64,000 nt of DNA from Candidatus Trichorickettsia mobilis (GTDB lineage Bacteria; Pseudomonadota; Alphaproteobacteria; Rickettsiales; Rickettsiaceae), in NCBI RefSeq assembly GCF_963422225.1, contig NZ_OY728607.1:1054001-1118000 (forward strand). Reading direction: 5' to 3'. The notes beneath the pieces are model-generated. The model was not told where the DNA came from, made no database searches, and worked only from the letters and a program-made list of their open reading frames with translations. The position numbers and the translations under genes were made by a program. Positions 53,669 to 62,667 of the stretch are shown here, piece by piece (position 1 is the first letter of the stretch; each line of letters starts with the position of its first letter).

Positions 53669-53813
53669 AGAGCCTGTCTTTAAAAGTGCATCTAAGAGGT
53701 AATTTTGTTGTCAAAACTCGTCTCCGTTCCGCAATAAACCAAGAGTACACTGCGGTACTCGACTTCTTTTTTCTAAAAATTCCTCCCTTATATGCACTTT
53801 AAAGACAGGCTCT
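53669..53813. repeat. Palindromic element, AGGAATTTTTAG family, copy 3 (reverse)
   Basis: The outer arms AGAGCCTGTCTTTAAAAGTG and CACTTTAAAGACAGGCTCT are near-perfect. Inside are GAGGTAATTTTGTTGTCAAA, a GAGTACACTGCGGTACTC core and TAAAAATTCCTC, the reverse of the copies at 25131 and 27487. It fills the whole rpmF-fabH gap. Confidence 0.8.
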
Positions 53814-53853
53814 TAGACCTATAAAATCAGGATTCACTGATAGCAAATTGCTA

Positions 53854-54051
53854 TCAAACTGCTTCATCAGTATCTATTTTTTTAGCAATCACTAATCGTC
53901 CATTATATGTTCCGTCAATTAATGACGCATGATGCGGTAGTTTATATTCACCGGTACGACTATCCACCATCACATTGATCTTACCTAGTGCATGATGAGA
54001 ACGACGCATGTTACGACGTGATTTTGATGTTTTCTTTTTTGGTACTGCCAT
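53854..54051 (-). CDS. rpmF: 50S ribosomal protein L32
   Basis: This 65-residue L32 starts with the conserved [22 protein letters not shown]. The usual C-terminal part follows without zinc-binding cysteines, as is common in alphaproteobacteria. It is the first gene of what is normally rpmF-plsX-fabH. Confidence 0.96.
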   Translation of the reverse strand: MAVPKKKTSKSRRNMRRSHHALGKINVMVDSRTGEYKLPHHASLIDGTYNGRLVIAKKIDTDEAV

Positions 54052-54229
54052 TAAATCCTCAATTTACTCAATATTAGTATAATATTCTTCTATATTTTAA
54101 CTGGCTTTTTATAGTACTAATTGTTATCCACGCAACAATTTACTAAAGCCGATCAAAAAGTATTTGTCAAAGACCCGCGCAGTGTACTATATTTCAATTC
54201 TGAAATCTAGATTATATTTAAGTGACAAT

Positions 54230-54691
54230 ATGAAAATTTTTATTCCTATACTAGCCTTGCTATCAATGTTGTTATTTACTACTAGCTGTCAAACACTGGA
54301 CGTAAGGGGACAATATGTTGACGATAGTACTATCAATAAATTAGAAAACAAGAATCTAACTAAAGCAGAGGTAGAAGAGTTAATCGGTACTCCGACTATC
54401 ATTCCGGATTACACTCCAGATACTTGGTATTACGTACACAGGTTTATGGGAAAACGTGCATGGTTCCAACCAAAAACGATCGAACAACGAATTGTAAAAA
54501 TAAAATTTACTAAAGATAATATTATCGAAGAAGTAGTAGTATTAAATGATGATCATTCAGAAGATATTGAAGTGGTAAGTGAATATACTAAAGCTTATGG
54601 TACAGAACAGAATGGCATCCAAACTTTTATCAAGAATATTGGTAGATTTAATAAGACTACTGATGGCAAGAAGAAACGTAGTAAAAAATAA
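54230..54691 (+). CDS. bamE: Outer-membrane assembly lipoprotein BamE
   Basis: This 153-residue lipoprotein of the BAM complex has a signal peptide with lipobox LFTTSC-Q, lipidated at about residue 20. The SmpA/OmlA domain follows: NLTKAEVEELIGTPTIIPDYTPDTWYYVHRF. The ATG at 54230 is preferred because it places the signal peptide at the N-terminus; the frame is open from 54164. A basic tail (KKKRSKK) ends it. gatC follows after eight bases. Confidence 0.88.
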   Translation: MKIFIPILALLSMLLFTTSCQTLDVRGQYVDDSTINKLENKNLTKAEVEELIGTPTIIPDYTPDTWYYVHRFMGKRAWFQPKTIEQRIVKIKFTKDNIIEEVVVLNDDHSEDIEVVSEYTKAYGTEQNGIQTFIKNIGRFNKTTDGKKKRSKK

Positions 54692-54699
54692 AGGTATAA

Positions 54700-55002
54700 A
54701 TGATTACTCCTAACGACGTTACCAAAATCGCAAAATTAGCCAAATTACATTTTACTACTGACGAGATAACAAATTTTGCCGAAGAATTGACTGAGATCAT
54801 GAAGATGATAGATACATTAAATGAGGTAGACTGCAGTAATATTACTCCATTAACTTCTGCTTGTGATATGACACCAAGAATGCGTAAAGATGTTGTTACT
54901 AGTGTCAGTATTGCCGATGAATTGTTTGCTAATGTTCCTGATAATAATGCAAATTTTGCCAAAGAGATTAAGTGTTATATAGTCCCTAAAATACTAGAGT
55001 AA
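54700..55002 (+). CDS. gatC: Asp/Glu-tRNA amidotransferase subunit C
   Basis: This 100-residue GatC wraps the GatA-GatB interface in the transamidation of Glu-tRNA(Gln) and Asp-tRNA(Asn). DVTKIAKLAKLHFTTDEITNFAEELTEIMKMIDTLNEVD and the RKDVV segment are typical. gatA follows after a 240-base repeat-bearing gap. Confidence 0.93.
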   Translation: MITPNDVTKIAKLAKLHFTTDEITNFAEELTEIMKMIDTLNEVDCSNITPLTSACDMTPRMRKDVVTSVSIADELFANVPDNNANFAKEIKCYIVPKILE

Positions 55003-55086
55003 ATTAAATAGCATTTTAATCATAGGCATCAAGATATTTAGGAAACGAACTGGCAGTATTCCTATTCATTATGAACAAGCTCGTCA

Positions 55087-55193
55087 TTATTTATGAACAG
55101 GTCTCGTCATTGCGAAGGCTTTGCCTGAAGCAATCCAGCTCGTATGGCAAATGACTGGATTGCTTCGACCTTAAATGGTCTCGCAATGACGTG
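55087..55193. repeat. Inner palindrome of the MITE family without its ends
   Basis: CGTCATTGCGAAGGC...GAAGCAATCCAG and CTGGATTGCTTCG...CTCGCAATGACG form the inner hairpin. The GAGAGTGTTC termini are absent, so this is either a decayed copy or the palindrome moving by itself. It separates gatC from gatA. Confidence 0.7.
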
Positions 55194-55242
55194 TCTACTT
55201 AGTGACCTATATTTTTGAATTTACCATAAAAGAAGTTGCAAT

Positions 55243-56724
55243 ATGGATGAACTGACAAAATTAACGATTAGCCAAGCTTTAAGTGGTTTGCAAAACAAGC
55301 AATTTTCAAGCGTAGAACTAACTGAAGCTCATATTGACCGGATAATTCAACAGCGACAATTGAATTCCTATATTACAGAGACATTCGAGCTAGCTCTGGA
55401 GCAAGCCCATATCGCTGATCAGCATTACCGGATTCAGCAAGCCCGTAAGCTTGAGGGTATTCCCATAGCCGTCAAAGATTTATTTTGCACTAAAGGAGTT
55501 AAGACTACTGCTGGTTCCAAGATGCTTGCTAATTTTGTGCCAACATATGAATCCAGAGTTAGTCAGAATATTAGAGATCAAGGGATAATTATGCTGGGTA
55601 AAGCTAATATGGATGAATTTGCTATGGGTTCAGCGAATATTACCAGTCATTTTGGCAATGTTATTAATCCATGGCGAGCAAATAATATTACTCAAGATTT
55701 GGTACCAGGCGGATCCTCAGGTGGTTCTGCCGCTGCTGTCAGCAGTTTTACTGCCATGGCCGCGCTTGGTAGCGACACTGGTGGTTCCGTTCGTCAACCG
55801 GCAGCATTTACTGGTATAGTTGGGATGAAACCTACATATGGTCGCTGTTCAAGGTGGGGAATGATCGCTTTTGCAAGCTCTCTTGATCAGGCTGGGATTT
55901 TTACCAGGACTGTAGAAGATACCGCTAGAATGTTGGAAACAATGATGGGATTTGATGACCGAGATTCAACTTCGATAGATATAGCAGTGCCTGAACTTGT
56001 ATCCGCATGTAATAAGTCGGTAAAAGGCTTAAAGGTAGGAGTGCCGATGAGTCTGATGACTGCTCCAGGAATTGCAGCAGAGATTATTAATATGTGGCAG
56101 GAAACCATTAACGCCCTTAAACAAGAAGGGGTAGAAATTATTAATATCGATCTATCTCACTCCAATTACGCCATCCCTACTTACTACGTTATTGCTTCTG
56201 CTGAAGCCTCATCAAATCTTGCCAGATATGACGGTATTCGCTATGGTCATCGAACGAAAAAGGAGCGGATAAATATTGATGAACTTTATGCTTTAACACG
56301 CTCGGAAGGTTTTGGTGCTGAAGTAAAGCGTAGAATAATGATTGGCACTTATGTATTATCGGCAGCATTCATGGACGCTTATTATTTAAAAGCACAAAAA
56401 GTACGCAGGTTAATTGCCAATGATTTTAAAACAGCCTTTACCACAGTCGATGCAATAATATTACCGTCAGCACCTTCAGCTGCTTTTGGCGTTGACGAAA
56501 AACAAGATAACCCGGTAACTATGTATTTAAACGATATCTTCACTATTCCAGCAAGTCTTGCTGGTTTGCCATGCATCTCTGTACCAGCTGTGCTTTCTGC
56601 AGATGGGCTGCCACTTGGAATGCAAGTTATTGGCTCTACTCTTGATGAGTATAATGTTCTCAAAGTGGCTGCAGCCATTGAGCGCACAAGGAGTAATGTC
56701 AATTTTATACCGGGAGGATTCTAA
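55243..56724 (+). CDS. gatA: Asp/Glu-tRNA amidotransferase subunit A
   Basis: This 493-residue amidase releases ammonia from glutamine for GatB. The Ser-Ser-Lys triad is visible: Lys in IPIAVKDLF, the [12 protein letters not shown] stretch and [15 protein letters not shown]. The C-terminal [25 protein letters not shown] is typical. The stop overlaps the gatB start (TAATG). Confidence 0.96.
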   Translation: MDELTKLTISQALSGLQNKQFSSVELTEAHIDRIIQQRQLNSYITETFELALEQAHIADQHYRIQQARKLEGIPIAVKDLFCTKGVKTTAGSKMLANFVPTYESRVSQNIRDQGIIMLGKANMDEFAMGSANITSHFGNVINPWRANNITQDLVPGGSSGGSAAAVSSFTAMAALGSDTGGSVRQPAAFTGIVGMKPTYGRCSRWGMIAFASSLDQAGIFTRTVEDTARMLETMMGFDDRDSTSIDIAVPELVSACNKSVKGLKVGVPMSLMTAPGIAAEIINMWQETINALKQEGVEIINIDLSHSNYAIPTYYVIASAEASSNLARYDGIRYGHRTKKERINIDELYALTRSEGFGAEVKRRIMIGTYVLSAAFMDAYYLKAQKVRRLIANDFKTAFTTVDAIILPSAPSAAFGVDEKQDNPVTMYLNDIFTIPASLAGLPCISVPAVLSADGLPLGMQVIGSTLDEYNVLKVAAAIERTRSNVNFIPGGF

Positions 56725-58166
56725 TGGCTTATGTCATCGGAGACTGGGAATATGTAATCGGGCTTGAAGTTCACGCACAAATATCATCTAAATCCAAACT
56801 TTTTTCAAGCAGCTCTACCTCATTCGGTGCAGCGCCAAATTCACAAGTATCATTAGTAGATGCAGCAATGCCAGGAATGTTACCAGTATTAAATGAATAT
56901 TGTGTATATCAGGCTATCAAAACCGGTTTAGCCTTAAATGCCAAAGTTAATTTATATTCAGTATTTGACCGTAAAAATTACTTTTACCCGGATTTACCTC
57001 AAGGTTATCAAATTTCACAATTTTATCAACCGATAGTACAGAATGGTCAAATTACTATTATTCTTGAAGACGGAACAGCAAAAATTATCAGAATAAATCG
57101 TTTGCATCTTGAACAAGATGCAGGCAAAAGCTTACATGATCAGTCTCCTACTTCAAGCTTTATTGATTTAAATCGCTGTGGTATTGCTTTAATGGAAATA
57201 GTTACTGAACCAGATATGAGTTCACCATTTGAAGCTGCGGAATATGTAAAGAAACTTAGAAGTATATTACGTTGCATTGGTAGTTGCGATGGCGATATGG
57301 AAAAAGGGTCACTACGTTGTGATGCCAATGTATCAGTACGCAAAGCTGGCGCACCACTCGGCACTAGATGTGAGATCAAAAACATAAATTCTGTGCGCCA
57401 CATTGCCAAAGCCATAGAATTTGAAGCGCTGCGTCAAGTAAGTATTTTAGAAAATGGCGGTATAATTGCTCAAGAAACCAGGTTATTCGATGCCGATACC
57501 GGTGAGACCAGAACTATGAGATTAAAGGAAGATTCTCAGGATTATCGTTATTTTCCTGATCCTGATTTATTACCAGTAAGATTATTACAAGAGCTAGTTG
57601 ATGATATTGCAAAAACATTGCCAGAATTACCTGATGCTAAAGTAACTAGATATGTCAAAGAGTTGGGTATTAGTAATTATGATGCTGAAGTGATTGTAAT
57701 GGATGAAGCGGTAGCTAAATATTTTGAAACGGCGATAAAGATTGGTAACCCCAAAATCACAGCTAACTGGATCACTAGTGAATTATTCGGCAAGCTCAAC
57801 AAAAATAATATAGAACTATCAGAGTGTAAGATTACACCCTTAATGCTTGGGAATATGGTTAAATTAATCGAAGGTGAGGTGATTTCTGGGAAAATTGCCA
57901 AAACTGTCTTTGAAATCATGTTTGATACTGGCGCATCGCCACAACAAATTATTGAAGAACAGGGGTTGGTACAAGTTTCCAATCAAGATGAGATTTTGTT
58001 GATTATTAACCAGGTGTTAGAAGAGAATGTAGAATCTGTAACTGCGTATCGAAATGGTAAAGAAAAGCTATTTGGCTTTTTTGTTGGGCAAATAATGAAA
58101 AAAACCGACGGCAAAGCAAATCCTACGTTAGTTAATAAGTTGTTGAAAGGTCAATTGCATAGTTGA
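56724..58166 (+). CDS. gatB: Asp/Glu-tRNA amidotransferase subunit B
   Basis: This 480-residue subunit activates misacylated tRNA and transfers ammonia. [21 protein letters not shown], the [20 protein letters not shown] segment, [17 protein letters not shown] and [15 protein letters not shown] are diagnostic. The C-terminal YqeY-like tail ends [21 protein letters not shown]. It is co-translated with gatA. Confidence 0.97.
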   Translation: MAYVIGDWEYVIGLEVHAQISSKSKLFSSSSTSFGAAPNSQVSLVDAAMPGMLPVLNEYCVYQAIKTGLALNAKVNLYSVFDRKNYFYPDLPQGYQISQFYQPIVQNGQITIILEDGTAKIIRINRLHLEQDAGKSLHDQSPTSSFIDLNRCGIALMEIVTEPDMSSPFEAAEYVKKLRSILRCIGSCDGDMEKGSLRCDANVSVRKAGAPLGTRCEIKNINSVRHIAKAIEFEALRQVSILENGGIIAQETRLFDADTGETRTMRLKEDSQDYRYFPDPDLLPVRLLQELVDDIAKTLPELPDAKVTRYVKELGISNYDAEVIVMDEAVAKYFETAIKIGNPKITANWITSELFGKLNKNNIELSECKITPLMLGNMVKLIEGEVISGKIAKTVFEIMFDTGASPQQIIEEQGLVQVSNQDEILLIINQVLEENVESVTAYRNGKEKLFGFFVGQIMKKTDGKANPTLVNKLLKGQLHS

Positions 58167-58232
58167 TAAAAATATATACAAACCAGATCCGATCTGACTA
58201 TAATAAAATTAGCAACAAAATCAGTTAATTTT

Positions 58233-58472
58233 ATGAAATCAGTAAATGTTACTGCTGCGAAAGCGCACTTATCCGCTCTACTTAAAGAACTGGAAGAAAA
58301 AGATGAAGAAATAATAATAGAAAGAGCTGGTAAACCTATAGCTAGAATTCTCAAATACAAAGCTATCAAACATTTTAATAGATTAGGGATGTTTAAAAAT
58401 AAAATTACTTTTTCTGAAGACTTTGATCAATGGCCAGAGGATATTGCTATTAAATTGGGTATCAAGGATTAA
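58233..58472 (+). CDS. Phd/YefM-type antitoxin
   Basis: This 79-residue antitoxin has the Phd N-terminal domain: VNVTAAKAHLSALLKELEEKDEEIIIERAGKPIARI. A short C-terminal arm that would neutralise the toxin follows. The toxin gene follows after two bases. Such proteins normally bind the shared promoter and are degraded faster than the toxin. Confidence 0.9.
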   Translation: MKSVNVTAAKAHLSALLKELEEKDEEIIIERAGKPIARILKYKAIKHFNRLGMFKNKITFSEDFDQWPEDIAIKLGIKD

Positions 58473-58474
58473 AT

Positions 58475-58852
58475 ATGAGAGTACTGCTTGATACTCATAC
58501 TCTTATCTGGGGACTATGTGAACCAGAAAAACTAAATGTTGAGACTAAAAAATTGCTTATTAATGTTGATAATATTATATTTGTTAGCGTTGCTTCTTTA
58601 TGGGAATTACAAATAAAGAAGTCATTAAATAAAATTAGCTTACCAGATAAGTTTGCATCTCAATTACAGGAACATGGATATGAATTATTGAATATTACTC
58701 ATGAGCATATTGCAAAGTTAGATGATCTACCCATGATTCATAGAGATCCATTTGACCGAATGTTAATAGCCCAGAGTATATATGAAAACATACCTTTAAT
58801 TACTAAAGATGCAGAAATAGTAAAATATAATATACAAATAATTATTCCCTAG
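58475..58852 (+). CDS. PIN-domain toxin (VapC type)
   Basis: This 125-residue PIN nuclease probably cleaves tRNA or other RNA. The acidic residues expected at the site are present: Asp in LLDTHTLIWGL, Glu in SVASLWELQIKK and Asp in HRDPFDRMLIAQS plus LITKDAEIVKY. It forms a type II toxin-antitoxin pair with the Phd-like gene. The next gene, a beta-lactamase, begins 17 bases later. Confidence 0.9.
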   Translation: MRVLLDTHTLIWGLCEPEKLNVETKKLLINVDNIIFVSVASLWELQIKKSLNKISLPDKFASQLQEHGYELLNITHEHIAKLDDLPMIHRDPFDRMLIAQSIYENIPLITKDAEIVKYNIQIIIP

Positions 58853-58868
58853 GATTAGAAGATAAGTT

Positions 58869-59666
58869 ATGAAAAAAGCTATTTTATTTTTAAGTGCCAT
58901 GTTGTTATTTAGCACTCCAGCAATGGCAGAAAGAAAATGCTTTTTAGTTAAAGAAAATAACAAAGTCATTAAACAAGAAGGAGATTGCGGGACGCGCTAT
59001 GCTCCTGAATCCACCTTCAAGATTCTGCTCAGTCTGATGGGTTATGATGTAGAGGTTTTGGAAGATGAAACTCATCCTGAGTGGCCGTTTAAAGAAGGTT
59101 ATGATCTTTTTATTAATGTTTGCAAGGGAGCTCATAATCCTAGAACATGGATGAGAGATAGTTGCGTTTGGTATTCTCAAGTTTTAACACAAAAACTTGG
59201 AATAGAGAAATTTACAGATTATGTCGTAAAATTTAACTATGGAAATCAAGATGTTTCAGGAGACAAAGGTAAAAATAATGGACTAACCAACTCGTGGCTG
59301 TCAAGTTCTCTTGAAATTTCACCATCCGAGCAAACGATATTCTTACAAAAATTAGTTGATAATGCATTGCCTGTAAGTACAAAATCTCATTCCATGACAA
59401 AAAAAATCATGTTTAGAGAAGAATTGTCAGGCGGCTGGAAGCTTTATGGAAAAACAGGAAATGGTCGGCAGCTAAACATGGATAGAACTAAAAAATTAGA
59501 GCTGCAGCATGGCTGGTTTGTTGGCTGGATTGAAAAAGACGGACGAATCATTATATTTGCAAGCCATATTGCAGATGATAAAAAACAAGACACTTTTGCC
59601 AGCTTTAGAGCGAGAGACGAAGCAAGAAACAAATTGTGGAAATTAATTGATGAGTTAGAAAAATAA
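58869..59666 (+). CDS. Class D (OXA-type) beta-lactamase
   Basis: This 265-residue secreted serine beta-lactamase has a signal peptide ending near AMA-ERK. All class D motifs are intact and in order: active-site PESTFK, the SxV motif in RDSCVWYSQ, NYGN in VKFNYGNQDVSGD and KTG in LYGKTGNG, followed by HGWFVGWIEKDGR. It should hydrolyse penicillins or oxacillin-like compounds in the periplasm. It lies between the toxin-antitoxin pair and map, with 17- and 16-base spacings. A penicillin-binding or sensor role is less likely given the motif set. Confidence 0.92.
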   Translation: MKKAILFLSAMLLFSTPAMAERKCFLVKENNKVIKQEGDCGTRYAPESTFKILLSLMGYDVEVLEDETHPEWPFKEGYDLFINVCKGAHNPRTWMRDSCVWYSQVLTQKLGIEKFTDYVVKFNYGNQDVSGDKGKNNGLTNSWLSSSLEISPSEQTIFLQKLVDNALPVSTKSHSMTKKIMFREELSGGWKLYGKTGNGRQLNMDRTKKLELQHGWFVGWIEKDGRIIIFASHIADDKKQDTFASFRARDEARNKLWKLIDELEK

Positions 59667-59682
59667 CTTGAGAGGTCAACTA

Positions 59683-60468
59683 ATGGCTATTACGATTCAT
59701 TCTGCAGAAGATTTTGCTAAGATGCGAGTAGCAGGAAAATTAGCTGCAGAAACATTAGATTTTATTACTGATCATGTGTATCCTGGAGTAACAACAAATC
59801 ACCTAAATGATTTGTGTCATGATTTTATTATTGCTCGCAAAGCTATTCCAGCACCATTAAACTACCGTGGATTTCCAAAATCAATTTGTACCTCAGTGAA
59901 TCACGTGGTGTGTCATGGTATTCCAAATGATCGCCAATTAAAAGATGGTGATATTGTTAATATTGATGTTACTGTTATCGTTGATGGTTGGCACGGAGAT
60001 AATAGTCGGATGTATTATGTTGGCAATATTGGTATTAAACAAAAACGTTTGATTCAGATTACTTATGAAGCGATGATGCTAGGCATAGAACAGGTAAAAC
60101 CAGGCGTACATCTTGGTGATATAGGACACGCAATCCAGAGCTATGCTGAAAAGAATAATTATTCCGTAGTCAGAGATTATACAGGTCATGGTGTTGGGAA
60201 GATCTTTCATACTGAACCAACAGTATTTCACCACGGAACAAAGGGTACCGGGGCAATTTTAAAGGAAGGTATGTTTTTTACCATTGAGCCGATGATAAAT
60301 ACTGGGGCTCCTGATACTATCTTAAGTCGCTTAGATGGTTGGACTGTAACTACACGTGATAAATCTTTGTCAGCACAGTTTGAACATACTATCGGAGTAA
60401 CTCAAACTGGTTACGAAATATTTACCTTATCACCAAAAAATTTGCATTATCCTCCATATGCAAGATAA
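59683..60468 (+). CDS. map: Methionine aminopeptidase type I
   Basis: This 261-residue metalloenzyme removes the initiator Met. The five metal ligands are present: Asp in VNIDVTVIVDGWHGDNSRMY (two), His in TGHGVGKIFHTEP, Glu in FTIEPMI and Glu in QFEHTIGV. The ATG at 59683, just after GAGAGG, is preferred to the upstream extension at 59668. It overlaps radC by 11 bases, a common alphaproteobacterial pairing. Confidence 0.95.
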   Translation: MAITIHSAEDFAKMRVAGKLAAETLDFITDHVYPGVTTNHLNDLCHDFIIARKAIPAPLNYRGFPKSICTSVNHVVCHGIPNDRQLKDGDIVNIDVTVIVDGWHGDNSRMYYVGNIGIKQKRLIQITYEAMMLGIEQVKPGVHLGDIGHAIQSYAEKNNYSVVRDYTGHGVGKIFHTEPTVFHHGTKGTGAILKEGMFFTIEPMINTGAPDTILSRLDGWTVTTRDKSLSAQFEHTIGVTQTGYEIFTLSPKNLHYPPYAR

Positions 60469-61147
60469 TCAATTGCAACCCCATTATATTGGCCACCGAT
60501 CACGGTTACGGCAAAAAGTTCTGGATCATCAGTTAGACAGTTTTGCCGATTATGAATTATTGGAATTATTATTGTTTACAGCTATTCCTAGACGAGATGT
60601 TAAACCTATCGCCAAAAAATTACTAAACCAATTTGGTAGTTTGTCTGGGTTAATTAATGCTGATAAAGATAAATTATTACTAATAGAAGAAATTAACAAA
60701 AATTTTTGTATTAACCTTTATGTAGTGCGTGAACTCATCAATAGAGTATTAAAACAAAAAATTGTGAATAATAATATTATTGGTTGCTGGAGCGACCTAC
60801 TTGACTATTTAAAATCAACAATGGGAAGTTTAAAAATTGAGCAGTTTAAAGTGCTATTTTTAAATAAAAAAAATATTTTGATTGCCGATGAGTTAATGTC
60901 GGTAGGTACTATTGACCAAGCAGCAGTATATCCTAGAGAAATCATTAAACGTGCTTTATTTCATGAGGCTGGAGCAATTATACTGACTCATAATCATCCA
61001 AGCGGTAGCCCCACACCATCAAAAAGCGATTTGGAACTAACCAAAAAAATAGTAGAAGTTTGTAGTGCCGTTAGTATTTCCGTCCATGATCATGTCATTA
61101 TTGCCGGTGGAGAATATTATAGTTTTAAATCAAACTTATTATTATGA
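60458..61147 (+). CDS. radC: RadC-family JAB-domain protein
   Basis: These 229 residues comprise an N-terminal helix-hairpin-helix part (GHRSRLRQKVLDHQLDSFADYELLELLLFTAIPRRDVKPIAKKLLNQFGSL) and a C-terminal JAB/MPN domain. The zinc site ILTHNHPSGSPTPSKSDLELT and the upstream FLNKKN Glu region are visible. Despite the name, a repair role is not established. It overlaps map and the following glycosyltransferase gene. Confidence 0.92.
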   Translation: MQDNQLQPHYIGHRSRLRQKVLDHQLDSFADYELLELLLFTAIPRRDVKPIAKKLLNQFGSLSGLINADKDKLLLIEEINKNFCINLYVVRELINRVLKQKIVNNNIIGCWSDLLDYLKSTMGSLKIEQFKVLFLNKKNILIADELMSVGTIDQAAVYPREIIKRALFHEAGAIILTHNHPSGSPTPSKSDLELTKKIVEVCSAVSISVHDHVIIAGGEYYSFKSNLLL

Positions 61148-62157
61148 ACTCTTCTATTATACAATTAAGTGTATTGTTCTTGCTAGCTCTAGCAGGATCT
61201 TTTATCCTGACCAAACTACTAATTCAACAATTATGGTTATTTGGCATAGTAGATAAGCCTGATAATCGGAGAGTTCATCAGGTAACTACGCCACGCGGTG
61301 GTGGTCTTGCTATAGTACTGGTACTGGTTGTTTTGGGAAGTGCATTCGAGTATTTCTTCTTCAATCAAATGACTGGTATTTTTAAGCTATTACCATTATT
61401 TTTAGTAATTGCGCTGGTGTCATTTTTAGACGACATCAGAGCAATTTCTGTATTAACAAGGTTTATCATCCATTTAATTTGTTCAGCATCAGCAATCTTG
61501 TTATTTTTATACCCAACAACTTTATTGCATCAAGAAGTACCTGTATTTGTAGATTTTATCTTTGCAACAATAGCGCTCACCGCATTTCTTAATATTTACA
61601 ATTTCCTGGATGGCATTGATGGTATCACTGCGGTGGAATCAATCCATTTATCAATAACAATATTATTACTCTGTTATTTGAAATATGAGATAATCCTCAA
61701 CGCAAAACTTATAATAGTTATTGCAGTAATATTACTTGCTTGTTCTATAAGTTTTTTAATATTTAACTGGTCTCCAGCTCAAATATTTATTGGTGACGTT
61801 GGTAGTATTAGTCTTGGTTTTCTAATAGGAGTATGTCTGCTATTAATTTCGGCTTCAAGTGCACGCCTATTTGCTGCAGCAAGCATTGCCAGCCTTTATT
61901 ATTTAGCTGATGGCGGTTTAACTATACTAATTAGACTGATTAATGGAGAAAAAATTTGGCAGCCACATTTAAAACATTTCTTTCAACAAGCAATAAGGAA
62001 TGGTTTTAGCAATAAGCAAGTGGTGTGGCGAATAATATTTTGCAACTTATTATTAATGGTGTTTGCGATTAGTGCATTATATTATCCGGCATTATCTATT
62101 ATGTGTGCCATACTAGTAGTAATGACTACTCTAGTTGGTTTTAGTAGCAAAAAATAA
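61144..62157 (+). CDS. Family 4 glycosyltransferase (WecA/WbpL-like)
   Basis: This 337-residue membrane enzyme with about ten helices transfers a sugar-1-phosphate from a UDP-sugar to undecaprenyl phosphate. Catalytic-loop motifs are SFLDDIRAISV, NIYNFLDGIDGI and FIGDVGSISLGFLIGV. DKPDNRRVHQVTTPRGGGLAIV near the start is typical. It starts O-antigen or related polymer synthesis rather than acting as MraY, judged by the NFLDGIDG wording. Together with ugd it indicates surface polysaccharide. It overlaps radC by four bases. Confidence 0.85.
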   Translation: MNSSIIQLSVLFLLALAGSFILTKLLIQQLWLFGIVDKPDNRRVHQVTTPRGGGLAIVLVLVVLGSAFEYFFFNQMTGIFKLLPLFLVIALVSFLDDIRAISVLTRFIIHLICSASAILLFLYPTTLLHQEVPVFVDFIFATIALTAFLNIYNFLDGIDGITAVESIHLSITILLLCYLKYEIILNAKLIIVIAVILLACSISFLIFNWSPAQIFIGDVGSISLGFLIGVCLLLISASSARLFAAASIASLYYLADGGLTILIRLINGEKIWQPHLKHFFQQAIRNGFSNKQVVWRIIFCNLLLMVFAISALYYPALSIMCAILVVMTTLVGFSSKK

Positions 62158-62415
62158 GATATAAGAGGAAGATCTAGTGGTAACAAAAACGATTAGTACT
62201 TTTAGTAGTAGACCTCTCTCACAAACTCTACCTTTGCAGATTAATTTGCGCAACAGTTCAGTACTTGAACTCGGAACAATATGATACTTTCTTCGTTCAG
62301 ACAAAAATTTGGATATTTTGAGATATAATTCTCATAGATTAAATTAATGTTTTGTTTGAATTTTATTATAAATAAGCTACATTAATGCAATTAATATATA
62401 AAGCGAGTATATGTC
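62158..62415. other. Gene-free gap
   Basis: AT-rich sequence with no gene or recognised repeat. GATATAATTCTC near 62318-62329 could be a -10 region for the next gene, but no convincing -35 box is at the right distance. Confidence 0.3.
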
Positions 62416-62667
62416 ATGGATAGATGGCCGCGGAAGCTGGGTGTTGTTTTAGGGATACTTTTTATTATCGGTTTTTTCTGGTTTGTTTGGTCAGGTCTGG
62501 AATTTATAACTATTTCCCTGTTTGGAGCAAAAGTTGCTGGCTATGTAGATAAAATAATAGGGTTTAGCATACTGGCTTTGTGGGTAGCTCATACAATGGA
62601 TAAAATAAACTCTCGGTTAGATAAAATTGAGCAGGATATACAAGACATCAAATATGGCAAAAATTAA
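62416..62667 (+). CDS. Small membrane protein with a C-terminal helix, unknown
   Basis: These 83 residues have two hydrophobic segments (about 9-33 and 45-60) and a charged amphipathic end (MDKINSRLDKIEQDIQDIKYGKN). I do not recognise it. It overlaps the mlaF start by 14 bases, so its translation is probably coupled. It may be an accessory to the ABC transporter, but this is inferred only from position. The start is the ATG at 62416; no strong ribosome site is visible. Confidence 0.6.
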   Translation: MDRWPRKLGVVLGILFIIGFFWFVWSGLEFITISLFGAKVAGYVDKIIGFSILALWVAHTMDKINSRLDKIEQDIQDIKYGKN

